A stretch of DNA of 64,000 bases from Deltaproteobacteria bacterium (GCA_016792625.1 JAEUKK010000086.1:37657-101656), one strand, 5' to 3'. Shown: positions 51,905 through 62,031, counted from the first letter of the stretch. Numbers and translations are program-made. Notes: generated by a model not told the origin, from the sequence alone.

Positions 51905-52085
51905 CAGGGCTCCAGGGGTGTGGGCCAAGGCGGCGATGCGCCCGGGCGACTGGCCCGACCATAGCGGGAGCGCGCGCCGGCCGCACGCTCCCAGCGAGGC
52001 GCGGTGGTCGGCAGGCGGGGGCGTTAGCAGCGGCCGCCCCGTGCCGACCGGCTGCGGGCCCCTCCCCTCGCCGCCCGGAGCGCCC

Positions 52086-52577
52086 GTGAAGTTCGAGAAC
52101 CGCCAGGCCTTCCCCTTCTCCCGCCAGGCCGTGTGGGACCAGCTCTTCTCTGAGGCCTACGACCAGGCCCTGTCCGCCGGCAGCGAGATGGACAAGCAGG
52201 TCATCGAAGAGGGCACCCGCGACGGTCGCCGCTTCCGCCGCACCCGGCTGACCAGCCGCAAGCCGGTGCCCGCCGCGATGGCGGCCTTCACCGGGCCCAC
52301 TCTCAGCTACGACCTCATCGAGGTCTACGCGAACAACGACACCCGCCTCGACTGGAAGGTCATCCCCTCGACCGCCGCCGACAAGGTCAAGGCCGAGGGC
52401 AGCTACGCGGTGGTCGACACGGCCGGGGGCTGTGAAAGGGTTGTCAAGGGCGAGATCGTGGTCTCGGTCCCGCTAATTGGCGGGAAGATTGAGAAGGGGA
52501 TCGGTGAGCAGCTCGAGGCGAGCTACCAGCGCTCCTCGGCCTTCGCCGCCACCTGGATGAAGCAGAAGCTCGGCTGA
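52086..52577 (+). CDS. DUF2505-family (START-like) protein
   Basis: 163 residues from GTG 52086 (GGAG five bases upstream). No signal peptide. The DUF2505 layout is visible: an opening strand and FSRQAVWDQLFSEAYDQ, EEGTRDGRRFRRTRLTSR, a middle with PAAMAAFTGPTLSYDLIEVY, and the conserved end GEIVVSVPLIGGKIEKGIGEQL. The family is a small START/Bet v1-like fold, mostly known from Actinobacteria and Myxococcota, function unknown, possibly binding hydrophobic ligands. It is alone between the divergent subtilisin-fold gene and the CAP gene 80 bases downstream. Confidence 0.8.
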   Translation: MKFENRQAFPFSRQAVWDQLFSEAYDQALSAGSEMDKQVIEEGTRDGRRFRRTRLTSRKPVPAAMAAFTGPTLSYDLIEVYANNDTRLDWKVIPSTAADKVKAEGSYAVVDTAGGCERVVKGEIVVSVPLIGGKIEKGIGEQLEASYQRSSAFAATWMKQKLG

Positions 52578-52657
52578 GCCAAGCGGCCGGCCCGGCTTGC
52601 TCTGCGCTGACGTCGCCCATCGCTGCTCTGCGGTCCCCCCGCCGCTTCGAGGCCCCC

Positions 52658-53749
52658 ATGTCTCTCTCGTCGACCTTGACCCCTGGCAGGCTGTTTTCGG
52701 CGATGCTCGCGCTGACCGGGCTCGGCGCTGCGCCGGCCTGGGCCGGCTATGGCGACGTGGGCGATGACGGCCTGCCCTCGGCCGCCGAGCGTGAGCTGCA
52801 CCTCTGGACCAACGCCGCCCGCGTCGACCCCGCCGCGTTTAAGGCCGACTACCAGGCCGGCGGCTGCTCTTTTGACGGCGACTTCTCGGCCGATGAGCAG
52901 ACCCCGAAGCTGCCGGTCTACTGGGACCATGGCCTCAACGACGCGGCGCGCTTCCACAGCGACGACATGGAGTCGACCGGCAACTTCGCCCACGAGAGCT
53001 CTGATGGCACCTCGTTCGGTGACCGCCTGTCTCGCTTCTACGACTCGGGCTGGATCGGCGAGAACATCGCCTACGGCTACGGTGACAACTACAGCGTGGT
53101 GTTCACCGGCTGGATGTGCTCAACCTCGGGCCACCGCGCCAACATCATGAGCGGCGACTGGAACGAGCTGGGCACGGGGGTGGTCGGCACCTACTACACC
53201 CAAGACTTCGGCGCGGGCACGGTCGACAGCACCGGCGCGGTGGCGATGGGCGCACACTCCCCCCTCGACGCGACCGCCACCGCCACCTTCCGCGCCGACT
53301 GGCAAGACGCCGCGGCGCCCGCCCTGCTCGAGGTGGTGGTCGACGGCGTGGGCACCGCGCTCAGCCTCGAGTACGGCGAAGACACCGCCGGCATCTTCGC
53401 CGCCGAGCTCACGCCTGAGGCCAGCGACTGCCACGCCTACTGGTTCCGGTGGGAGACCGAGAGCGGCGCCACTGGCGCCTTCCCCGAGACCGGCTCCTAT
53501 GTGTTCGGCCCCGGCTGCCCCGAAGAGAACGGCTGGCGGGCCGAGCAGGCCGGCGCCGACGACGGGGGCGAGGGTAAAGGTGAGGGCGGCGAGCAGACCG
53601 TCGACGACTTTGACGCCCTGGGCGCCGATCTCGACGACGGCGGCGCGCCCAAGCTGGTCGGCTGCGCGACCAGCGGGGCCCCGGCCTGGGCGCTGCCGGC
53701 CAGCCTCGCCGGGCTGCTGGCCCTCACGCGCCGCCGCCGGCGGGCCTGA
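52658..53749 (+). CDS. Secreted CAP/SCP-domain protein with MYXO-CTERM-like tail
   Basis: 363 residues; GAGG five bases before ATG 52658. Signal peptide ends near AWAG. The CAP (CRISP, antigen 5, PR-1) domain spans about residues 40-180: ERELHLWTNAARVDPAAF at the start, SDDMESTGNFAHES, IGENIAYGYGDNYSVVFTGW, SGHRANIMSGDWNELGTGVV. The two His and acidic residues of the CAP cavity (FAHES, GENIA, SGHR) are present. A beta-rich region and a Gly/Glu linker follow, then the C-terminal GCATSGAP, hydrophobic helix and RRRRR, typical of MYXO-CTERM surface sorting. CAP proteins bind lipids or act in defence and predation. Followed by the barrel genes on the same strand. Confidence 0.85.
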   Translation: MSLSSTLTPGRLFSAMLALTGLGAAPAWAGYGDVGDDGLPSAAERELHLWTNAARVDPAAFKADYQAGGCSFDGDFSADEQTPKLPVYWDHGLNDAARFHSDDMESTGNFAHESSDGTSFGDRLSRFYDSGWIGENIAYGYGDNYSVVFTGWMCSTSGHRANIMSGDWNELGTGVVGTYYTQDFGAGTVDSTGAVAMGAHSPLDATATATFRADWQDAAAPALLEVVVDGVGTALSLEYGEDTAGIFAAELTPEASDCHAYWFRWETESGATGAFPETGSYVFGPGCPEENGWRAEQAGADDGGEGKGEGGEQTVDDFDALGADLDDGGAPKLVGCATSGAPAWALPASLAGLLALTRRRRRA

Positions 53750-53915
53750 GCCGCACGAAGGGGCGCCCTCCTGCGGAGTGCGCCGGTGGGGCCGCGGGTC
53801 GGGCCAGCGCTCCTGGTCGGCGGCCCCGCGCCGAGCCGATAAGGGCCGCCCGGCCGCATGGCCCCCCCGCCGCCCGCTTCTCCGCGGGCGCACCCTCTCG
53901 CCCCGCCGAGTCCCC

Positions 53916-54407
53916 ATGCCCCTCCGCTCCACCGCGCCGCTCGCGCTGGTCGCAACCGCCGCCCTCCTCCCTGCCCGCGCCGACGCCAAAGACCTCCGCA
54001 ACCGCTTCGGCCTCGGGTTCAACAGCTACCTCGACGAGAACGCGGGCCTGTCCGCCCGCTATGTGGTGCCCTCGGGTGATGAGGCCCTCAACATCGTGAT
54101 TGAGGGCAACGTCGGCTTCTCGACCATCTCGCTGAGCGAGCGCTTCGCCGCGGGTGGGCGGCTGCTCACCTCGGTGGTCGCCGAGGACAACATGAACTTC
54201 TACGTCGGCGGCGGCCTCGGCTACGTCAGCGGCGAGGCCGGCGACGCCCTGCGGGTCCAGCCCCTGGCCAGCGTCGACTTCTTCATGTTCGGCCTTGAGA
54301 ACCTGGGGTTCACCTCCTCCTTCGGGGTGAACATCGACGTCGGCGGCGGCCGGGGCGGCCTGAGCACGGCCAGCCAGGCCTCTGCCGGCCTGACCTACTG
54401 GTTCTGA
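53916..54407 (+). CDS. Small outer-membrane beta-barrel protein
   Basis: 163 residues from ATG 53916. Signal peptide ends near ADAK. The rest is alternating polar and hydrophobic strands (FGLGFNSYL, GLSARYVV, LNIVIEGNVGFS, NFYVGGGLGYVSG) ending in a terminal aromatic GLTYWF, the classic C-terminal motif for insertion by the BAM complex. About eight strands fit the length. No further family assigned. Its stop codon overlaps the ATG of the next gene (TGATG), so it is translated together with the metallopeptidase-propeller-barrel protein and may be its outer-membrane partner. Confidence 0.75.
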   Translation: MPLRSTAPLALVATAALLPARADAKDLRNRFGLGFNSYLDENAGLSARYVVPSGDEALNIVIEGNVGFSTISLSERFAAGGRLLTSVVAEDNMNFYVGGGLGYVSGEAGDALRVQPLASVDFFMFGLENLGFTSSFGVNIDVGGGRGGLSTASQASAGLTYWF

Positions 54408-57400
54408 TGGGCCGCGCCGGTCGGCTGCTCGCGGCGGCGCTCGCGCTGGCCAGCGCCGCGCTGCTGCGCCCCGCGCCCGCGGCGGCGGCCAGCTTCGACC
54501 CCGACCTGACCTGGCGCACGCTCGAGACCGCGCACTTCACCATCCACTTCCACGGCGGGCTCGAGCAGCTCGCCGAAGAGACCGCCAAGGTCGCCGAAGA
54601 GGCCTGGGTTGAGCTGACCGCCGAGCTGCGCTGGGCGCCGCGGGCCCGCGTGCAGGTCGTGCTGGTCGACAACACCGACTCGGCCAACGGCTATGCGATG
54701 ACGGTGCCCCAAAACACCATCGTCATCTACGTCACCGCGCCGACCGAAGATGGCACGCTCAGCCGCTACCGCGACTGGAACGACGCCATCTTCACCCACG
54801 AGCTCACGCACATCCTGCACATCGATCTGGTGCGGGGGCTGCCCAAGGCGCTGCGCTACATCTTCGGCCGCGTGGTCAGCGTCAATCGGGTCACGCCGGG
54901 CTGGTTGACCGAGGGCTACGCCACCCTGATGGAGACCCGGTACACCCCCGAGGGGCGCGGCCGGTCGTCCTACCCCGACATGCTCAAGCGCGTGGCGGTC
55001 ATCGAGGGCAAGTTCCCGCCCTTGGGCAACCTCGAAGGTTTTCAGGTCGAGCCGCCCTCGGGCAACCTGCGCTACCTCTTCGGGCAAGACTTTCAGGCCT
55101 TTGTGGTCGAGCAAGCCGGCCCCCACGTGTGGACCGACTTCCACGAGCGCTACGGCGCGGGCATCCCCTACCTGATGCCCGCCAAGAAGACCCTCGGCGA
55201 CCGGATCCCCAAGCTCTACGAGGGCTGGCGCGCGGCGATGACCGCCCGCTACGAGGCCCAGGCCGCGGCCATCCGCTCCTCCCCCCTGGTTGAGCCGACC
55301 CTGCTGTCCGATGGGGTCGATCAGTGCGCCGCGCCGACCTTCTCCCCCGACGGCGCGCGCCTGGTCTGGTCCTGCTACGACCCCGAGGCGGGGCCGGCCA
55401 TCTTCTTGGCCGACGGGGCCGGTCAAGGGGCCCGCCGCCTGCTCGACCAGCGCTTCGCCGGCGACTTCGCTTGGCGCCCCGACGGCGAGGCCTTCGCGTT
55501 TTCGGCCCTGCACCTCGTCGACCGCTTCAACAGCTACAACGACCTCTACTTTTATGCGCTCGACGGTCAGCTCAAGGCGATGACCAACGGCGAGCGGGCG
55601 CGGGCGCCGGCCTGGTCGCCCGACGGGTCGCGCCTGACCTTCGTGGCCAACGAGGCCCAGCACAACCGCCTGCGCACGCTCACCGTCGACCAGCGGGTGC
55701 AGACCCTGGTCGACCCCCCGGGTCATACCCAGCTCGGCACCCCCCGCTACAGCCCCGACGGCCGCCACATCGTCGCCTCGGTCTGGTTCGAGGGCCAGCG
55801 TGATCTCTGGCTCTACACCGCCGAGGGCGCGCCGGTTCGCCGCTTGATGGCCGACGACGCCGAGGACATCGACCCCGTCTGGTCCCCCGATGGCCGCCGC
55901 CTCTATTGGAGCAGCGACCGCGGCGGCGTCTACAACATCTGGACGGTCGACCTGCAGAGCGAGCACCTGCACCAGGTGACCAACGTGCTGGGCGGCGTCT
56001 TCGCGCCGAGCCTGCGCGCCGACGGCCAGCTGATGGCGATGGAGTCCTACAGCAACAACGGGATGGACGTGGGCCTGCTGCCCGTCGATCCGCGCCAGTG
56101 GCTGCCCAAGGGCAAGCTCAGCCCGCCCGCCGACCCCGCCGCGCCCCTGGCCCCCCTCGCCGCTGCCCTGCCCGCGCCCGACTTCCGCCCGCTGGGCCAA
56201 GCGCCGCTCAAGGCCGCCGACGACGTCAAAGACGTCAGCGCGCCCGACATCGGCCGCAAGTTCCGCATCCGGCGGGGCAGCCTCGTCCCGGCGCACGCCC
56301 TGCCCTTCGAGCCCCCCCGCATCGACGGGCTGCACGGCCTCGGCGGCCCGCTCTATGGCCTGCGCGGGGTCGAGGGGCCCTGGGGCCTGCCCGGCGAAGA
56401 CAAACACCCCGGCAGCCACGCCCAGCCGAGCGGGCCGACGCCCACCGCTGGCCCGGTGGCCGACGCGCCGACGGGCGGGGTGGCCGTCGACGACCCGACC
56501 CGCACCCGATACGGCGGCCGCGCAGAGAAAGATTACCCCTTCACCCATCCCGTCGCGCGCTACTCGCCGCTGCACAGCCTCGCCCCCCGCTACGTGCTGC
56601 CCGGGCTCTCGCTCACCCAGCTCGGGGTCATGGGCAGCTTGGCCACCGCGGGCACCGATGTGCTGCGCCAGTGGGCCTACTCGGGCTTCGTCAGCTACCA
56701 GACCGACGCCGACTTCATCGGCGGCGGCGGCGCGGTCTCGCTCAACCGCTTCATCCCGGTCTACACGGTCGGCGCCTACACCAGCGCGACCTACTTCGGC
56801 GATCTGTACCGCACCCAGGGCCTGCGCACGCAACCGGGCGGGATGAACATCCCCTCCCTGGTGCAGACCGACGACCCCTACTGGGAGCGCCGCATCACCG
56901 GCTACGGTCAGGTCTCTTGGCCCCTCAACGAGTACCAGGGCCTCTTCGTCCGCTACTCCATCGAGGACCGCGACCCCAAAGATCCGCTGGGCGACGATGT
57001 CTACCGCCCGACGCTGCCCACCCGCGGCCTGCTGAGCAGCGTGGGCATGGGCTGGACGCTGTACCGCGGCCGCTCCTTCCTGCGGTCGATCTCGGCCGAG
57101 CAGGCCCGGGCGCTGAGCCTCTCCGGCAACCTCAGCAGCAGCCTGCTCGGCTCGTCTGTGCTCAACGACAACGACCAGCCAGAGCCCTTTGACCGCCTGC
57201 AGCTCATGGCCGAGCTGCGCGAGTACCGCAGCCTGCCTTGGGGCCAGAGCCACGTCTTCGCCGCCCGCCTCGCCGGCGGGGCGAGTTTTGGCGACCAGCT
57301 GCGCCAGGGCAGCTTTCGGCTGGGCGGCACCTTTGGCGAGTCGGCCGTCTACACCCTGCCCACCGAGCTGCGGCCGCTGCGCGGCTTCCCCGTCGCGGTG

Positions 57401-57730
57401 GTCAGCGGCGACGGCTACGTGCTCGGCAGCGCCGAGTACCGGCTGCCGGTGGTCTGGGTCGACCGCGGCGCCGGCCTGCTGCCGGTCTACCTGCGCAACG
57501 TCTCGGCCGCGGCCTTTGTCGACGCCGGCGACGCTTTTCAAGACCCCGCGGCGCTTGGCCTCGACAGCCTGCGGGTCGGCGCGGGCGCCGAGCTGCAGGC
57601 CCGCCTCATCGTGGCCTGGGCCGCCGGCCTCACCGCCCGGGCCGGCTACGGCGTCGCGGTGGCCGGCGAGGGCGGGTATGTGCCCGGCGATCTCGGCGGC
57701 GCCTACTTTAGCCTCGGCGGCAGCTTTTAG
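54407..57730 (+). CDS. Exported zinc-metallopeptidase, TolB-like propeller and BamA-like barrel in one chain
   Basis: 1107 residues, start coupled to the preceding gene. After a signal peptide (about 1-33) comes a peptidase MA-like gluzincin domain: HELTH at 131-135 and a third zinc ligand Glu169 in WLTEGYA. Residues about 290-570 hold PD40/TolB-type propeller blades with the repeating phrase SPDGARLVW, RPDGEAFAF, SPDGSRLTF, SPDGRHIVA, SPDGRRLYW. A Pro-rich linker (570-690) leads to about 400 residues of beta strands resembling the BamA/D15 surface antigen barrel, ending YFSLGGSF with the expected terminal Phe. The whole would be an outer-membrane barrel with a periplasmic or surface protease and propeller. 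Its substrate is unknown. Confidence 0.8.
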   Translation: MGRAGRLLAAALALASAALLRPAPAAAASFDPDLTWRTLETAHFTIHFHGGLEQLAEETAKVAEEAWVELTAELRWAPRARVQVVLVDNTDSANGYAMTVPQNTIVIYVTAPTEDGTLSRYRDWNDAIFTHELTHILHIDLVRGLPKALRYIFGRVVSVNRVTPGWLTEGYATLMETRYTPEGRGRSSYPDMLKRVAVIEGKFPPLGNLEGFQVEPPSGNLRYLFGQDFQAFVVEQAGPHVWTDFHERYGAGIPYLMPAKKTLGDRIPKLYEGWRAAMTARYEAQAAAIRSSPLVEPTLLSDGVDQCAAPTFSPDGARLVWSCYDPEAGPAIFLADGAGQGARRLLDQRFAGDFAWRPDGEAFAFSALHLVDRFNSYNDLYFYALDGQLKAMTNGERARAPAWSPDGSRLTFVANEAQHNRLRTLTVDQRVQTLVDPPGHTQLGTPRYSPDGRHIVASVWFEGQRDLWLYTAEGAPVRRLMADDAEDIDPVWSPDGRRLYWSSDRGGVYNIWTVDLQSEHLHQVTNVLGGVFAPSLRADGQLMAMESYSNNGMDVGLLPVDPRQWLPKGKLSPPADPAAPLAPLAAALPAPDFRPLGQAPLKAADDVKDVSAPDIGRKFRIRRGSLVPAHALPFEPPRIDGLHGLGGPLYGLRGVEGPWGLPGEDKHPGSHAQPSGPTPTAGPVADAPTGGVAVDDPTRTRYGGRAEKDYPFTHPVARYSPLHSLAPRYVLPGLSLTQLGVMGSLATAGTDVLRQWAYSGFVSYQTDADFIGGGGAVSLNRFIPVYTVGAYTSATYFGDLYRTQGLRTQPGGMNIPSLVQTDDPYWERRITGYGQVSWPLNEYQGLFVRYSIEDRDPKDPLGDDVYRPTLPTRGLLSSVGMGWTLYRGRSFLRSISAEQARALSLSGNLSSSLLGSSVLNDNDQPEPFDRLQLMAELREYRSLPWGQSHVFAARLAGGASFGDQLRQGSFRLGGTFGESAVYTLPTELRPLRGFPVAVVSGDGYVLGSAEYRLPVVWVDRGAGLLPVYLRNVSAAAFVDAGDAFQDPAALGLDSLRVGAGAELQARLIVAWAAGLTARAGYGVAVAGEGGYVPGDLGGAYFSLGGSF

Positions 57731-57894
57731 CCCCAGCGGCGAGGGCCCCCGGCCGGTCGCCCACCGGGCCAACGCGCCACCTGCGCGCCGCGGGCCTCGA
57801 ACGGCCCTCCCGGGCCGGCCCCGCGCCCGCCGCGGGGCGCGCACCCCTCCCCTGCTCCGCGCTTGTCCCCTCTCCCCTCCGCCGCCTGGACCCC

Positions 57895-60000
57895 ATGCGC
57901 CCGCTGCTCCGCGCCCTGCTGCCCCTCCTCGCCCTCTCGCTCAGCGTGGCCGCGCGCCCGGCGGCCGCCCTCTCTGACGCCGCGCGGGGCGCCCTGCGCG
58001 CGGGCGACTGCGGACCCGCCCGCGCAGAGGCAGGCGGCGCACGCACCGACCCCGAGCGCCTCGCCCTGGCCCGCTGCCTGACCGAGGCTGGCGAAGCGGC
58101 GGCCGCCCTCGCCCAGATCACCGCGGTGAAGGACCCTCTGTGGTCAGACTGGGCGCGGCTGCTCGCCGCCGAGGCCCTGCTCTCGGGCGGACAGCCCGCC
58201 GCGGCGGCCGCGAAGCTCGAGGGCCTACGCCTGCCCGGCACGGCCGAGGAGCGGGCGACCTTCTTGCGCGGGCGGGCCCTGATCGAGGCGGGTCAGCTCG
58301 ACGCGGGTCGGGCGGTGCTCTCGCCCATGCTGACGGGGCCCTTCGGCGCGCGGGGCCGCACGACCCGCCCCGGCGGCGCCGATCCGGCCGAGGTGCGCTG
58401 GTGGCTGGCCCAAGGTGCCTTGCGGCGGGGCGACAAAGGCGCGGCGATCGGCGCGCTGGAGCGGGTTTGGGTCATGCACCCCAACCACGCCCGGGGGGCC
58501 GAGGCCGAGGCCCACCTCAAGCAGCTCGGCGCCGACCCCAGCCGCCTGCAGACCGAGGCCGACCGCGCCCGGGTCGCTGAGCGCGTCAAGACCCTCGAGG
58601 CCCTCGACCTGCACGCCGAGGCCCTCGCCCTGCGCGACGCGCTCGGCCCGATGGGCCCGCGGGCCGAGGCCAAGGCTGCCTTCGCCGGCCGTGACTATCC
58701 GCGGTCGGCCGCCGCCTACGGCAAGCTCAGCGACAAAAGCAGCCAGGAGCGCTTTGACGAGGCGCTGGCCACCAGCCGGGCCGGCGACTACCCCGGGGCC
58801 GCGCGGCTCTACACGGCGCTCTACACCGCTGAGCCGGGCAGCAAGCTCGCCGACACCGCCAGCTTCAAGGTCGGCTACCTGCGCTACGACGGCGGCCAGC
58901 TCGATGAAGCCGTGCCCGCCCTGCGCGCCCACCTGCAGCGTTACCCCGCCTCGGCCCACGGCGACGAGGCCCGCTGGTTCATCGGCTGGTCGCTGGTGCG
59001 CCTCGACCGCCGCGCCGAGGCCCGCGAGGCCCTCAACGCCCTGCTGGTCGCGCACCCCAAGTCCGAGCTCGCCCCGGCCGCCCGCTACTGGTCCGCCCGC
59101 CTCAGCCAGCTCGACGGCGACGAGGCCACCGCGAAGGCCGGCTACGAGGCCATCCTGCGCAGCTGGCCCGCGAGCGGCTACGCCTGGTTCGCCGCCGAGC
59201 GCTTGGGCAAGACCTACGCCGGGCTGCGGCCCGCCCCGCCGCCGGCCGCCCCGGCCGCCCTGGCCCAAGATCCGCGCTGGGTGCGCGGCCTCGGCCTCGC
59301 CGAGCTGGGTTTTGAGTCCTGGGCCCGGGCCGAGCTCGCCCCGGTCGAGCCGGTGGCCCGCGCCGCCGGCCCCGAGGCCCGCCTCGCGCTGGCCCACGCG
59401 CTCGTGCTCGCCGGCGACTTTGCCGCAGCCAAGGCCATTCTCCCCACGCCCTGCGGCAGCCCAGGCCCCAAGGCCGACCCGCGCACCGCCGCCGTCTGCT
59501 GGCCCCGGCCGCTGGGTGACGAGGCGCTGCGGCGGGCCAAAGCCGGCGCGCTCGACCCCAACCTGCCCTTTGGCATCATGATGGCCGAGAGCGGCATGAA
59601 GCCCGAGGTGAGCTCGCCGGCGGGGGCCCGCGGCCTGATGCAGCTGATGCCCAGCCTCGGCCAGCGGCTCGAGGCGGCGCGGGGCCAGCCCTTCCACCCC
59701 GACCGGCTGTACAGCCCCGGCTACAACGCCGCGCTGGGCATTGAAGAGCTGAGCAACCTGCAGCGGGCCTTCGGCGGCAAGCTGCAGCGCAGCAGCCTGC
59801 CCGCGGTGGTCGCTGGCTACAACGGCGGCCAGGCCGCGGTCGAGCGCTGGCTCGGCGCCTACCCGAGCCCGCCCGAGCCCGACCGCTTCGCCGAGGACGT
59901 CAGCTTCACCGAGACCCGCCGCTACGTGAAGCGGGTGCTCGGCTACCTGCAGACTTGGCGTTTGGTCTGGGGTGACGCGCCGGCGCCGATGGGCGGCTGA
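57895..60000 (+). CDS. slt: Soluble lytic murein transglycosylase
   Basis: 701 residues from ATG 57895. A signal peptide (to about 26) is followed by long helical superhelix with TPR-like repeats (WLAQGALRRGDKGAAIGALE, RWFIGWSLVRLDRRAEAREA, ARYWSARLSQLDGDEATA), then a C-terminal lysozyme-like SLT domain with catalytic Glu565 in IMMAESGMKPEVSSPAGARG, LMQLMPSL, and AGYNGGQAAVERWL. This is the Slt70 architecture. It cleaves the glycan strands of peptidoglycan with formation of anhydro-muramic acid. Ribosome site GGA about five bases upstream. It follows the barrel gene by 164 bases and may form its own unit. Confidence 0.92.
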   Translation: MRPLLRALLPLLALSLSVAARPAAALSDAARGALRAGDCGPARAEAGGARTDPERLALARCLTEAGEAAAALAQITAVKDPLWSDWARLLAAEALLSGGQPAAAAAKLEGLRLPGTAEERATFLRGRALIEAGQLDAGRAVLSPMLTGPFGARGRTTRPGGADPAEVRWWLAQGALRRGDKGAAIGALERVWVMHPNHARGAEAEAHLKQLGADPSRLQTEADRARVAERVKTLEALDLHAEALALRDALGPMGPRAEAKAAFAGRDYPRSAAAYGKLSDKSSQERFDEALATSRAGDYPGAARLYTALYTAEPGSKLADTASFKVGYLRYDGGQLDEAVPALRAHLQRYPASAHGDEARWFIGWSLVRLDRRAEAREALNALLVAHPKSELAPAARYWSARLSQLDGDEATAKAGYEAILRSWPASGYAWFAAERLGKTYAGLRPAPPPAAPAALAQDPRWVRGLGLAELGFESWARAELAPVEPVARAAGPEARLALAHALVLAGDFAAAKAILPTPCGSPGPKADPRTAAVCWPRPLGDEALRRAKAGALDPNLPFGIMMAESGMKPEVSSPAGARGLMQLMPSLGQRLEAARGQPFHPDRLYSPGYNAALGIEELSNLQRAFGGKLQRSSLPAVVAGYNGGQAAVERWLGAYPSPPEPDRFAEDVSFTETRRYVKRVLGYLQTWRLVWGDAPAPMGG

Positions 60001-60053
60001 GGCACCGCGCCGCGGTTGTGCGCGAGCTGTCACCCGCGGCGCCACGCCCGCGC

Positions 60054-60082
60054 TTGACTTTGGCCGCCAACCGGCAAAATGG
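60054..60082 (+). promoter_or_regulatory. Possible promoter for the MopE-type lipoprotein gene
   Basis: TTGACT at 60054-60059 is followed by an AT-containing stretch caaaatg around 60075-60081 (spacing 15-17). It lies about 110 bases before the ATG at 60192. The -10 match is weak. Confidence 0.35.
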
Positions 60083-60191
60083 CGCGCCTGCGCGCTATCC
60101 CGAGCGGCGCCCCACGCGGGCGGGCCGAGGCCAGGGCGCGCCCCCTCCCCTCTGAACCCCAGTGCCGCGCCCCGCCGCGCCCGGTGACCCG

Positions 60192-61934
60192 ATGTCCCCT
60201 GCCCTCCCCCTGCGCTCGACCCTCCCCCTGCTGGCCGTGCTGCTGCTCGGCGGCTGCTCCTCGATCTTCGACGGCAAGGGCGATGATCTCGACGGCACCC
60301 AGAACCCCGACGGTTTTGACGACGGGGCGGGTGATGGCGGTGAGGCTGACGCTGACAGCGACGCCGACGCCGACGCCGACGCAGATTCCGACAGCGACGC
60401 TGATTCAGACGCCGATGCCGATAGCGACGCCGACGCCGACGTCGATCCCGAGGCGGTCGATGATGATGGCGACGGCCTGTCCGAGGATGAGGGCGACTGT
60501 GACGACACCGACGACAGCGTCGGCCCCCGCGAAGACGAGATCGCGTATGACGGCATCGACCAAGACTGCGACGGCGACGATCTGACCGATGTCGACGGCG
60601 ACGGCGTGTCGGGCGGCGATGACGGCGAAGACTGTGACGACGACGACGCTGACATCGGCCCCGGCGCGCCCGAGGTGGCCTATGACGGCGTCGACCAAGA
60701 CTGCGATGGTGAAGACCTCACCGACGTCGACGGCGACGGCTTTGACGCCGTCGCTGCGGGTGGCACCGACTGCGACGACGACGACAACAAGGTCTTCCCC
60801 GAGGCCGACGAGGTCCGGGCCAACGGCGTCGACGACGACTGCGATGGCCAGACCGACGAGCGGTTCGAGGTCGAGACCCTCGACTCCACCTGCGACTGCG
60901 GCCTGAGCACGGCCATCGACGCCGACTCGACCGGCAAGGTGCACCTCGCCTACTACAACAACGACGACGGAACCCTGCGCTACAAGCAGCGCAGCGCGGC
61001 CGGCGCCTGGGGCACCGCGACCACCCTGGCCACCCCGACGGGGGCCTGGTCGGGCGAGTACCTCGACGGCGTGATCGACGCGGCTGACCGCTTTCAGATC
61101 GCGTTCACCAGCTTCGACAGCATCGGCACCGCGGTCTACACCAAGAACCGCAGCGCGTCGGGCACCTGGTCGGCCGACGTGGTGGTCGAAGACTTCGCCA
61201 CCGCCGGCAGCAACGACGTCGGCTACTACGTCGACATCGACGTCGACTCGAGCAACCTGCCCAGCTTCGCCTACTACGACGCCTTCTACAACGTGCCGAC
61301 GGTGGCCGACTTTACCAGCCTCGCCGGCATCGGCGTCTACGCCCCGGCCGACTACACGGCGCTGAACCTGGGCGGCGACGTGATGGGCAGCCACACCAGC
61401 ATCGTGATCGACGAGAGTGACTTCGATCACGTGGCCTTCGCCGACTACACCGCGCCTTTTGGCACCGGCACCGCGCCCGAGGTCCAGTACAGCAGCTTCG
61501 ACACGAGCCTGGGCGACGCCTGCTTCTCGTCGACCGTGGGCGCCGGCGGCGCGTGGACCAGCCTCGCCCGCAAAAGCGACGACAGCATCTGCATGGCCTA
61601 CCAGGCCGAGACCACCGGCGATCTGAAGTACACCTGCCGCACGGGGGGGTGCACCAGCTGGAGCACCGAGACCGTCGACACCACGGGGAACGTCGGCCGC
61701 CACACCCAGCTCGCCTTCGACAGCCTCGACCGGCCGTGGGTCGCCTACTACGATGCCACCAACGGCGATCTCAAGCTGGCCTACAAAGACGGCAGCACCT
61801 GGACCAAGCTCACCGTCGACGCCAGCGGCGACGTGGGCAGCTGGCTCGACCTCGCCATCGACGTCGATGACAACGTCCACCTCAGCTACTACGACGCCAC
61901 CAACACCACGCTGAAGTACGCCACCGGCTACTGA
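60192..61934 (+). CDS. Secreted lipoprotein with Asp-Ala/Ser linker, three MopE-type metal-binding repeats and beta-propeller-like domain
   Basis: 580 residues from ATG 60192. Lipobox LGGC (Cys near 22), then a Gly/Asp stretch and about 30 residues of alternating Asp-Ala/Asp-Ser, similar in style to the Ser-Asp stalks of surface adhesins. Residues about 88-217 are three repeats of the putative metal-binding motif found in MopE (GDCDD, then DGIDQDCDG). The rest is a beta-rich region with repeated [16 protein letters not shown] and [13 protein letters not shown] phrases, like a propeller of BNR or exo-sialidase type, with four Cys. Probably exposed on the outer membrane, binding calcium or copper. 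A hairpin element follows the stop. Confidence 0.75.
   Translation: MSPALPLRSTLPLLAVLLLGGCSSIFDGKGDDLDGTQNPDGFDDGAGDGGEADADSDADADADADSDSDADSDADADSDADADVDPEAVDDDGDGLSEDEGDCDDTDDSVGPREDEIAYDGIDQDCDGDDLTDVDGDGVSGGDDGEDCDDDDADIGPGAPEVAYDGVDQDCDGEDLTDVDGDGFDAVAAGGTDCDDDDNKVFPEADEVRANGVDDDCDGQTDERFEVETLDSTCDCGLSTAIDADSTGKVHLAYYNNDDGTLRYKQRSAAGAWGTATTLATPTGAWSGEYLDGVIDAADRFQIAFTSFDSIGTAVYTKNRSASGTWSADVVVEDFATAGSNDVGYYVDIDVDSSNLPSFAYYDAFYNVPTVADFTSLAGIGVYAPADYTALNLGGDVMGSHTSIVIDESDFDHVAFADYTAPFGTGTAPEVQYSSFDTSLGDACFSSTVGAGGAWTSLARKSDDSICMAYQAETTGDLKYTCRTGGCTSWSTETVDTTGNVGRHTQLAFDSLDRPWVAYYDATNGDLKLAYKDGSTWTKLTVDASGDVGSWLDLAIDVDDNVHLSYYDATNTTLKYATGY
60345..60450 (+). repeat. Six-base-period repeat encoding Asp-Ala/Asp-Ser pairs
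   Basis: About 17 imperfect six-base units of gacgcc/gatgcc/gacagc type run through the lipoprotein stalk. Changes are mainly at third positions, and every unit keeps Asp first. Confidence 0.75.
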
Positions 61935-61943
61935 GAACGGGCG

Positions 61944-61979
61944 GTGGGCGGGGGGCGCCGCCCCCCGCAACGCCCCCCG
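61944..61979. terminator. Hairpin element, second copy of the 36-base dispersed sequence
   Basis: Arms 61948-61956 and 61960-61968 pair perfectly over 9 bp around a three-base loop. The 36 bases match 3418-3453 with one difference in the loop. It lies ten bases after the lipoprotein stop, so it probably acts as a transcription end or mRNA-protecting stem. No T-tract follows on the plus strand. Confidence 0.55.
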
Positions 61980-62031
61980 GCGGGCCGGGCCGGGCTGCGC
62001 AGACCCGACGCACCCGCCACCCGGAGGGCCC

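Noticed and set aside
54395..57844. Open frame of 1149 codons on the minus strand over the protease-propeller-barrel gene
   Set aside because: Mirror-frame artefact; the plus strand encodes HExxH, propeller and barrel motifs.
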